In this document: positions 5,326 through 12,501 of the stretch, piece by piece
How the letters are laid out: each line of letters begins with the position of its first letter
How positions within the stretch are numbered: position 1 is the stretch's first letter
Source of the DNA: Ruminococcus sp. UBA4350
GTDB lineage: Bacteria > Bacillota > Clostridia > Oscillospirales > Ruminococcaceae
Assembly: GCA_002394125.1 (NCBI GenBank)
Contig: DGSY01000107.1
Location: 226-21,297, forward strand
Reading direction: 5' to 3'
Length of the DNA: 21,072 bases
Program-made: the position numbers and the translations under genes
Notes under the pieces: model-generated
What the model saw: the letters and a program-made list of their open reading frames with translations, nothing else
What the model was told of the DNA's origin: nothing
The model's database searches: none

Positions 5326-8262
5326 ATGCCGGAAAAAACCGAAAACAGATTTGCTGCGGAAATGTTCCGCTCCTCTCATTTGCTGATCCTGATCGTATAT
5401 ACGGTCATGTCCGCCGGACTGACCGCCGCCGCACTGCTGTTCTCATGGGAGCTGTGGGCGCTGCTGATCGTTCTGGCAGGCGTCATCAGCTGCTGGGGCC
5501 TGCATCTGACGCAGACCTTTCCCGCAAAGGTGCGGATCGGGATATATTCCTTTCTCATCCTCCTTTCGATCTTCTATTACGGCATCCATCCGGCCGGGAT
5601 GTTCGATCTCGCGCCGCTGATCACCGTTACGATGATGCTGTTTACCATGACCGACCTGCTGCCGATGGAGCATTGCTGCTTCGGCACATTCGCTGCGGCG
5701 ATGCTCTATGATACGGTGCAGCTGCGGCAGACGGCGGGCGCCATTGCTGCGCCGACTGTGCTGCGGATCCTGCTGCATATTCTGCTCGTCACGGCCGCAT
5801 GGCGCGTCGGCTGCATCATCATCCGCAAGCACCGCCAGTCCTTCGCGGAGGCCGAACGGCAGATCGACGCGCTGACCGATACCGCAAGGCGCATGGACGA
5901 TTTCCTCGCGAATGTCTCCCACGAGATCCGCACGCCGATCAATGCGGTCATCGGCCTGACCTCGATCATGCTCAAGCGCGATCAGACGCCGGAGCAGAAG
6001 CGCGAGCTGCTGAGCGTTGAGGCCGCAGGCTTCCGCGTCACAGAGCAGATATCCGATATCCTCGATTATACCGAGATCGACATGAACAAGCTGACCGTCA
6101 GCCGCGAGACCTATATCCTCGCCTCGGTCATCAACGATATCTCCGCAAAGGTGCAGTCCGATGCTGCGAAGGACATCGAGGTCATCTTTGATATTGATAT
6201 ATCCGTGCCGGCCGTTCTGATCGGCGATCCCGCCAAGATCCGGAAGGTGCTGTGGCATCTCGTCTCCAACGGCATCAAATTCACGAGACAGGGCGGCGTA
6301 TATGTCCGCATCGAATCCGCTGCGCAGGAATACGGCGTCAACCTCCGCATCCGCGTGACCGATACCGGCATCGGCATGACCGAGGAGGAAAAGGAGATGG
6401 CGCTTGATATGATCTATCAGGTCGGCTCCGGCAGCAGCCGCCGCAGCGGCGGTCTCGGTCTGGGACTCAAGATCGTGCAGGGCGCGATCCGTGCAATGGG
6501 CGGCTTCCTCACGGTCGAAAGCACGCCGGACGCAGGCTCGGTCTTTACCGCAGCGATCCCGCAGGGCGTTTCCGACGAAAGCCGCTGCATCACGCTCGGC
6601 AGCAGGGATGATATGTGCATTGCGACATTCCTGCGCTTTTCGGGGATCGAATCCGGTCAGGTGCGCGAGTATTACCGGCAGCTGATCGGCGGGCTTGCGT
6701 CCTCGCTCGGCGTCCCGCTTTACAGTGTCAATGAGCTTTCCGATTTCCTCAAGCTGCAAAAGCATTATCATATCTCGCATCTGTTCATCGGCGTGAGGGA
6801 ATATGAGGACAATCAGGAATACATGGAGGATCTCGCAAAGAGCATGACCGTGACTGTCGCTGCGCCGGAGGGCTTTGCACTGCCGGAGAACAGCCGGATC
6901 CGCCTGCTGCGCAAGCCGCTGACCAGCTTCCAGATCGCAGCGCTGCTGAATACCACATCCGGCGCGGCGGCCGATGCGCAGGAGGAAAAGGCCGACAGCC
7001 TGTTCTGTCCGGATGTCCGCGCAATGGTCGTGGACGATGAGCGCATGAACCTCATCGTTGCCGAGGGCATTCTCCGCAATTACGGAATGCAGATCACAAA
7101 GGCAAATTCCGGTCCCGCGGCGCTCCGGCTCTGTGAGGAGCAGGATTTCGACCTGATCTTCATGGATCACATGATGCCGGATATGGACGGCGTGGAGGCG
7201 ATGAAGCTGATCCGTGCCGCCGATGCCGCCCGCGGACATGAGACAATTATGATCGCGCTGACGGCGAATGCGGTCAGCAGTGCGCGGAGAATGTTTCTGG
7301 CGGAGGGCTTCGACGGATTTGTCTCGAAGCCGATCGAGATCGCCGATCTGGAGCGGACGCTGCGCCGCCTGCTCCCGAAGCATCTGCTGCGCAGCCGGCA
7401 GGACGCGGAGCCGGTCATCACGGAAAGCGCTCCGCCGGAAGTGACGGAAGCAGCAGAAGTGCCGGAGCCGCAGCCGGAGCCGGAAGCTGTCCCCGCCGCC
7501 GATCCGATGACGATTCTGCGGGAGGCGGGCATCCATGCCGATGCCGGACTGGAATACTGCCAGAATGATATGGATTTTTACCGCGATTTGCTGCGCGAAT
7601 TCACCGGCAGCGCCGATGAAAAGATTGCGGAGATCGTAAAATTCCGTCAGGCAGGGGACTGGAAGAATTATGCGATCCGCGTTCACGGATTGAAGAGCAC
7701 ATCGAAGATGCTCGGCGCGGATGCGCTCTCGGAACTTGCAAAGACGCTCGAATTTGCGGCGAAGGATGAGGATACCGATGCCGTTGCGCAGACGCATGAC
7801 AGAATGCTGGAATGCTTTGCACAGACGGTCGCGGCGATCCGGCAGGCGCTCGGCGAAGCGGAGCCTGCACCGGCGGAGGATATCCCCGCCGCCGACCCGA
7901 TGACAATTCTGCGGGAGGCGGGCATCCATGCCGATGCCGGACTGGAATACTGCCAGAACGATATGGAGTTCTACGGCGAGCTGATCCGCGAATTCTGCGG
8001 CAGTGCCGATGAAAAGCGCGCGGAGATCGTCAAATTCCGTCAGGCAGAGGACTGGAAGAATTATGCGATCCGCGTTCACGGATTAAAGAGCACATCGAAG
8101 ATGCTCGGTGCGGATGCGCTCTCGGAGCTTGCAAAGACGCTCGAATTTGCGGCGAAGGCAGAGGATGCCGATGCCGTCGCGCAGACGCATGACAAAATGC
8201 TGGAATGCTTTGACCGGACGGCTGCGGCATTCCGCAGTGCGGCAGAGGGGGTGGGCCGATGA
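5326..8262 (+). CDS. Membrane hybrid histidine kinase with degenerate receiver, receiver and two HPt domains
   Basis: The protein has 978 residues. About six hydrophobic helices in residues 15-170 form the membrane sensor; no recognisable periplasmic ligand domain is present. HisKA has phospho-accepting H199 in SHEIRTPIN. HATPase_c shows an N box near 315, DTGIGM at 346 and GLGLGL at 376. Residues about 410-545 look like a receiver without a phospho-accepting Asp but keeping an RKP motif. A true receiver follows, with D570/D571, phospho-acceptor D614 (FMDHMMP) and K668. A Pro/Glu-rich linker leads to two HPt domains with H787 and H918. The start at 5326 follows AGGAG with 8-base spacing. The stop overlaps the next start as ATGA, implying translational coupling. 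The HPt pair could pass phosphate to the receivers of the two downstream proteins. The stimulus is unknown. Confidence 0.93.
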   Translation: MPEKTENRFAAEMFRSSHLLILIVYTVMSAGLTAAALLFSWELWALLIVLAGVISCWGLHLTQTFPAKVRIGIYSFLILLSIFYYGIHPAGMFDLAPLITVTMMLFTMTDLLPMEHCCFGTFAAAMLYDTVQLRQTAGAIAAPTVLRILLHILLVTAAWRVGCIIIRKHRQSFAEAERQIDALTDTARRMDDFLANVSHEIRTPINAVIGLTSIMLKRDQTPEQKRELLSVEAAGFRVTEQISDILDYTEIDMNKLTVSRETYILASVINDISAKVQSDAAKDIEVIFDIDISVPAVLIGDPAKIRKVLWHLVSNGIKFTRQGGVYVRIESAAQEYGVNLRIRVTDTGIGMTEEEKEMALDMIYQVGSGSSRRSGGLGLGLKIVQGAIRAMGGFLTVESTPDAGSVFTAAIPQGVSDESRCITLGSRDDMCIATFLRFSGIESGQVREYYRQLIGGLASSLGVPLYSVNELSDFLKLQKHYHISHLFIGVREYEDNQEYMEDLAKSMTVTVAAPEGFALPENSRIRLLRKPLTSFQIAALLNTTSGAAADAQEEKADSLFCPDVRAMVVDDERMNLIVAEGILRNYGMQITKANSGPAALRLCEEQDFDLIFMDHMMPDMDGVEAMKLIRAADAARGHETIMIALTANAVSSARRMFLAEGFDGFVSKPIEIADLERTLRRLLPKHLLRSRQDAEPVITESAPPEVTEAAEVPEPQPEPEAVPAADPMTILREAGIHADAGLEYCQNDMDFYRDLLREFTGSADEKIAEIVKFRQAGDWKNYAIRVHGLKSTSKMLGADALSELAKTLEFAAKDEDTDAVAQTHDRMLECFAQTVAAIRQALGEAEPAPAEDIPAADPMTILREAGIHADAGLEYCQNDMEFYGELIREFCGSADEKRAEIVKFRQAEDWKNYAIRVHGLKSTSKMLGADALSELAKTLEFAAKAEDADAVAQTHDKMLECFDRTAAAFRSAAEGVGR
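7501..8233 (+). repeat. In-frame tandem duplication encoding two HPt domains
   Basis: Bases from 7501 are repeated from 7894 with a period of exactly 393 bases (131 codons). Long stretches are identical, and by eye about nine bases in ten match. Several differences are silent, which suggests a recent duplication under protein-level constraint. Both copies keep the HPt histidine in the context VHGLKSTSK. Confidence 0.95.
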
Positions 8263-10967
8263 AACAGCGATCTGCAAAGTCGGGACAGTTTTTTCGTTCT
8301 CTGGGACTGCATGACCGGCTCTATCTGATGTTCTCGGCGGTCTCCTCGGCTGCGCTCCTGCTGATGCTCATCATCAGCATCGTGATGCGGCAGCCGCTTG
8401 CGAATATCCTGGGTCTGCTCGGCGCACTGGTTCTGTTCGCCGGTGTTACATGGGTCTGCGTGAAGATCAACCGCATTTCGGTCGGCGCGAATCTCGTTTC
8501 TGCGCTCCTGATCTTTGCGGTCATGCCGTTTTCCTATGTGAACTCCGGCGGCATCCGCGGCGGCTATTCGCTCTGGTTCCTGTTCTGCGTGGTCTATATC
8601 ACGATGACCGTCAAGGGAAAGCTGCGGTATTTTTATCACGCTGCCTCTGTGCTGACCGCAGGCATCCTGTATTACCGCGAATACACGGAGCCGGATTTTG
8701 TCAGCGGGATCGGGAGCGATGCGGAAATGTTCCTTTCCAATATGATCTCGCTGGTGCTGATCGGAATTCTGATTTCGGTCATGATCTCCTATTCGATCCG
8801 CGCTTACCGCGAGGAGAGCCGCCTTGCCAATGAGCAGAAAAAGGAGATCGACGAGCTCAACAAGGCGCAGAACCGCTTCTTCTCCAGCATGAGCCACGAG
8901 ATCCGCACGCCGATCAATACGATCATCGGCCTGAATGAAATGATCCTGCGCGAGGATATCTCGGACGAGGTCGCGGAGGATGCGGACAATATCCGTGCAG
9001 CGAGCAAGATGCTGCTGAATCTCATCAACGATATTCTCGATATGTCGAAATTCGAGTCCGGACAGATGAAGATCACGCCGGTGGAATACGGCATCGGCGA
9101 TATGCTCTCCGATATCGTCGGAATGCTCTGGATCCGCGCAAAGGAAAAGGGGCTGGAATTCCATATTGATGTCGATCCGGAGCTGCCCTCACGCTTCATC
9201 GGCGATGAGGTGCGCATCAAGCAGATCCTCATCAATCTGCTGACGAATGCGATCAAATACACCAAGGAGGGCTCTGTCACGCTCTCCGTGCAGTTCACGC
9301 AGAAGGGGCCCGGCAGTGCGCTGCTGACCTTCTCCGTCAGCGATACCGGCATGGGCATCAAAAAGGAGAGCATCCCGCATCTGTTCTCGGCCTTCCGCCG
9401 CGTAGACGAGGAGAAGAACCGCTATATCGAGGGCACCGGTCTCGGCCTTTCGATCGTCAAGCAGTTCGTCGAGCTGATGGGCGGAACGATCAAGGTTAAC
9501 AGTGTCTATACGCAGGGCTCGACCTTCGTCATCGAGTTGCCGCAGGAGATCGCCGATGAAAGGGCGGTCGGCAATATGAACATCGAGGCGCGGCATACGA
9601 TGAATCACCGCGTCAGCTATACGGCGGAATTTGAAGCGCCGGAGGCAAGGGTGCTTGCTGTCGATGATAATGAGGCAAATCTGCTGGTCGTCCGGAAGCT
9701 GCTGCGCGATACAAAGGTGCAGCTCGATACCGCGGTCAGCGGCAGAGAGGCGCTCGCCAGAACGCTGAATACCGATTATCATGTCATTCTGATGGATCAT
9801 ATGATGCCGGAAATGGACGGCATCGAATGTCTGCATCAGATCCGCTCGCAGGCCGGCGGCAGCAGCCGCGCTGCAAAGATCATCGCGCTGACTGCCAATG
9901 CCGGCAGCGACAATCAGGCGCTCTACCGGCGCGAGGGCTTCGACGGCTATCTGCTGAAGCCGGTCAGCGGCAATCAGCTTGAGACAGCGCTGATGCGCGC
10001 ACTTCCCGCCGATCTCGTTCACGCTTCGGACGGGACTCTGGCCGCAGCTGCCGCGAGCGCATCCGACATCCGGACACAGCGGCAGCGCATCCCGCTCATC
10101 ATCTCGACGGAAAGCGTCTGCGAGCTGCCGCCGGCCATGCTGCGCGATCTGCATATCTCCGTTCTGCCGCATTCCGTCAGAACGGCAGCCGGCATCTTCG
10201 CCGACGGCACGGAAGCGGAATCCGGCAATCTGCTCTTTTCCTATATGGATCAGGAGGACAATCCCGTGGAGGCGGTCACGCCCTCTGCGCGGGACTGCGA
10301 GGCCTATTTCGCAAGGCTGCTGAACAGCGCGAACCGCGTCGTGCATATCGCGATGTCCTCACGGATCGAGAAAAACGGCTATGCGCCGGCGGCGGAGGCT
10401 GCGCGGATCTTCGACAATGTGACCGTCACGGACAGCGGACAGATCCTGACGGGCATCGGCATTCTGGCGGTCAGGGCTGCGGAAATGGCACAGCGCGGTG
10501 CGTCTGCGGAGCAGATCACAGATGCCGTCGAGCATTACAAAACGCTTGTGCATACGAGCTTCATGATCGGCACGATGGAATATATGGGACGCAGCGGCGT
10601 GATCTCGCCGATGATGAGCAAATTCGCCGGCGCGCTGATGATGCATCCGATCCTCAGAGTCAGAAACGGAAGAGTGTATACCGGAAGCATCAGCTTCGGC
10701 TCACTGAAGCGCGTCAGGGAAAAATACATCCGCTCTGTGCTGAAGCAGGTGCGGAGACTGAATGCGACAGGACATAAGGCAGATCTCAGCAGGATATATA
10801 TGCTCTATGCCGATCTCCCGCAGGCAGAGCTGAAAGAGGTGCAGGAGCAGCTGCTGGCGGAAAGCGGCTTCCGTGAGGTCATCTGTCAGAAGGTGTCGCC
10901 CTCGGTCGCGGCAGGCTGCGGCCCCGGCACATTCGGACTGACCTTTGCAGAAAAATCAGAGGAATGA
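8259..10967 (+). CDS. Membrane hybrid histidine kinase fused to a DegV/FakB-like lipid-binding domain
   Basis: The protein has 902 residues. About six hydrophobic helices occupy residues 20-180. HisKA has H213 (SHEIRTPIN). HATPase_c shows DTGMGI at 362 and GTGLGL at 392. The receiver has D469/D470, phospho-acceptor D513 (LMDHMMP) and K567. Residues from about 611 to 895 follow the DegV (EDD) fold order: IISTESVCELP at the start, a TPSARDCEAYF segment, MSSR, VTDSG, GTMEYMGRSGVIS and a HPIL segment. DegV proteins such as FakB bind fatty acids and present them to FakA. Several consensus residues differ here: Asp to Glu in the first motif, SGT lost after SS, V781 where GGRIS has Arg, HP for KP. 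Binding may therefore be altered. There is no HPt domain, so it may rely on the neighbour's. It is translationally coupled to the upstream kinase. Confidence 0.9.
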   Translation: MKQRSAKSGQFFRSLGLHDRLYLMFSAVSSAALLLMLIISIVMRQPLANILGLLGALVLFAGVTWVCVKINRISVGANLVSALLIFAVMPFSYVNSGGIRGGYSLWFLFCVVYITMTVKGKLRYFYHAASVLTAGILYYREYTEPDFVSGIGSDAEMFLSNMISLVLIGILISVMISYSIRAYREESRLANEQKKEIDELNKAQNRFFSSMSHEIRTPINTIIGLNEMILREDISDEVAEDADNIRAASKMLLNLINDILDMSKFESGQMKITPVEYGIGDMLSDIVGMLWIRAKEKGLEFHIDVDPELPSRFIGDEVRIKQILINLLTNAIKYTKEGSVTLSVQFTQKGPGSALLTFSVSDTGMGIKKESIPHLFSAFRRVDEEKNRYIEGTGLGLSIVKQFVELMGGTIKVNSVYTQGSTFVIELPQEIADERAVGNMNIEARHTMNHRVSYTAEFEAPEARVLAVDDNEANLLVVRKLLRDTKVQLDTAVSGREALARTLNTDYHVILMDHMMPEMDGIECLHQIRSQAGGSSRAAKIIALTANAGSDNQALYRREGFDGYLLKPVSGNQLETALMRALPADLVHASDGTLAAAAASASDIRTQRQRIPLIISTESVCELPPAMLRDLHISVLPHSVRTAAGIFADGTEAESGNLLFSYMDQEDNPVEAVTPSARDCEAYFARLLNSANRVVHIAMSSRIEKNGYAPAAEAARIFDNVTVTDSGQILTGIGILAVRAAEMAQRGASAEQITDAVEHYKTLVHTSFMIGTMEYMGRSGVISPMMSKFAGALMMHPILRVRNGRVYTGSISFGSLKRVREKYIRSVLKQVRRLNATGHKADLSRIYMLYADLPQAELKEVQEQLLAESGFREVICQKVSPSVAAGCGPGTFGLTFAEKSEE

Positions 10968-10980
10968 ATTGGAGGTTTCT

Positions 10981-12333
10981 ATGACGAAGATCCTGATCGT
11001 TGATGATGAACCGATGATGCTGATGATCGCGAAGCGCGCACTCAGCAAAAACTATGAGATCCTGACCGCAGGCTCCGGCGCGGAGGGGATCGAGGTCTTT
11101 GAGCGCGAGGAGCCCGCGCTCGTGCTTTCCGACCTGATGATGCCGGAGATGAACGGCTTCGAGATGCATCAGCAGATGCAGGAGCGCGCCGGACACAAGA
11201 TCCCGATCATGTTCATGACGGCCGATGAGAGCGAGGAGATCGAGGGCAAGGGCTTCGATGTCGGTGCGCAGGACTTTATCCGCAAGCCGTTCCGGCCGGA
11301 TGTGCTGCTGCGGCGCGTGGAGAATATCCTCGGCAATCTTGACACGATCCGCGGCCTGACCGAAAAGGCCATGACCGACAAGCTGACCGGCCTGCTGAAC
11401 AAATCCGGCGCGATCCACCGGCTGACCGAAGCCTGCGCCTCGGAGAGCGGCTCGCTGATGATCCTTGACCTCGACAGCTTTAAGGCGGTCAACGATCTTT
11501 ACGGTCACGCAATGGGCGACAAGATCCTCAGCAGCTTTGCCGAGATCATCCGCTTCCATACGCGGCGCAGCGATATCCCCGGACGGATCGGCGGCGATGA
11601 ATTCATCCTGTTTCTCAAGGACCGCTGCGATGTGCAGAGCGTTGCCTCGCTCACAGAGCGGCTCAATCAGGATCTCGTGCAGACCGCAAAGCAGCTCATG
11701 GGCGAGGATATGAGCATCCCGCTCGGCGTGTCGGTCGGCGCGGTCTTTGTGCCGGAGCACGGCGCGGATTATGCGCTGCTGTTCCGCATGGCGGATAAGG
11801 CGCTTTATACCGTCAAGCAGAACGGCAAGCACGGCTATGCGGTATTCGGAGAGGAGCTGGCCGGCGCAGAGGACGGCCATCCGGCTGCTGCGGCCGGCGG
11901 GGAAAAGACGATGGCCTCCGGACTGCAAAGTCTGGATATGATTTTCGCGGAGCGCTCGGAGCCGAATACGGCCTTCACGGTCGGCAAGGAATCCTTCATG
12001 CATCTTTACCGCTTCATTCTGCGCTATATCCGCAGCTATCGGGGCTGCGGCTTCAAGCTGCTCTTTACGCTGGAGCCGGAATGCGATGAAGCGGCCTTCG
12101 CCGCCGCCTCGGAGAAATTCGGCGAGGTCATGGAGCGCACGCTCCGCAGCAGCGATATCATGGCGCGGATCCGGCAGGGACAGTTCTTCATCCTGCTGCC
12201 GCATATCCGCGAGGAGGAATTTGAGGAGCTGCTCGTGCATCTGCTGGAGACATGGGGGCAGGAGCCGGAGGCGAAGAATGTCCGCATCGAAAGGGAATAT
12301 GAAATGATTACCGGTACCGGACCGGATGCATGA
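10981..12333 (+). CDS. Response regulator diguanylate cyclase with a second degenerate GGDEF-like domain
   Basis: This 450-residue cytosolic protein should make cyclic-di-GMP when phosphorylated. The receiver (1-120) has the acidic pair D8/D9, phospho-acceptor D51 (LSDLMMP) and K102. The GGDEF domain (about 130-290) has an intact GGDEF at 204-208 and an RRSD inhibitory site at 195-198 with the usual five-residue spacing, so product feedback is likely. Residues about 330-445 resemble another GGDEF-type fold, but RQGQF (398-402) replaces the signature, so this copy should be inactive. The start follows GGAGG, 13 bases after the upstream stop. It is the last gene of the three-gene unit and a plausible output of both kinases. 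No PilZ or EAL protein is in the window. Confidence 0.93.
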   Translation: MTKILIVDDEPMMLMIAKRALSKNYEILTAGSGAEGIEVFEREEPALVLSDLMMPEMNGFEMHQQMQERAGHKIPIMFMTADESEEIEGKGFDVGAQDFIRKPFRPDVLLRRVENILGNLDTIRGLTEKAMTDKLTGLLNKSGAIHRLTEACASESGSLMILDLDSFKAVNDLYGHAMGDKILSSFAEIIRFHTRRSDIPGRIGGDEFILFLKDRCDVQSVASLTERLNQDLVQTAKQLMGEDMSIPLGVSVGAVFVPEHGADYALLFRMADKALYTVKQNGKHGYAVFGEELAGAEDGHPAAAAGGEKTMASGLQSLDMIFAERSEPNTAFTVGKESFMHLYRFILRYIRSYRGCGFKLLFTLEPECDEAAFAAASEKFGEVMERTLRSSDIMARIRQGQFFILLPHIREEEFEELLVHLLETWGQEPEAKNVRIEREYEMITGTGPDA

Positions 12334-12368
12334 GGGCAAGATAATACAGGATTTGTGAGACAGAATAC

Positions 12369-12398
12369 GGAAGATTTCGGTTTCCTGCGGAATTTTCC
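12369..12398. other. 11-bp hairpin without U tract after the GGDEF gene
   Basis: GGAAGATTTCG (12369-12379) pairs with CGGAATTTTCC (12388-12398) along its full length, with two G-U pairs and an 8-base loop. It starts 36 bases after the operon's last stop codon. No T run follows on either strand, so it may protect the mRNA 3' end or aid termination weakly, rather than being a classic terminator. Confidence 0.45.
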
Positions 12399-12419
12399 AA
12401 AGCAATATCATACAAAGAC

Positions 12420-12448
12420 TTGCATTCAATACAGACTTGTGCTATAAT
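12420..12448 (+). promoter_or_regulatory. Sigma-A promoter of the dockerin/solute-binding protein gene
   Basis: TTGCAT (12420-12425) and TATAAT (12443-12448) are separated by 17 bases. The leader to the ATG at 12502 is about 47 nt, with AAAGGAA before the start. Confidence 0.85.
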
Positions 12449-12501
12449 AGGACTGTATCTGCCGGCATATGCAGCATTGCAGAACAGAAAGGAATTACAC
12501 C

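Noticed and set aside
5443..8079. 878-codon minus-strand frame opposite the first kinase
   Set aside because: It is rich in His, Arg, Asp and Ile from antisense codons of a real kinase, has no start signals, and duplicates the HPt repeat only as a mirror.
12334..12501. Cyclic-di-GMP riboswitch in the leader after the GGDEF gene
   Set aside because: The interval has a simple hairpin but none of the conserved bases of GEMM-I or GEMM-II aptamers.
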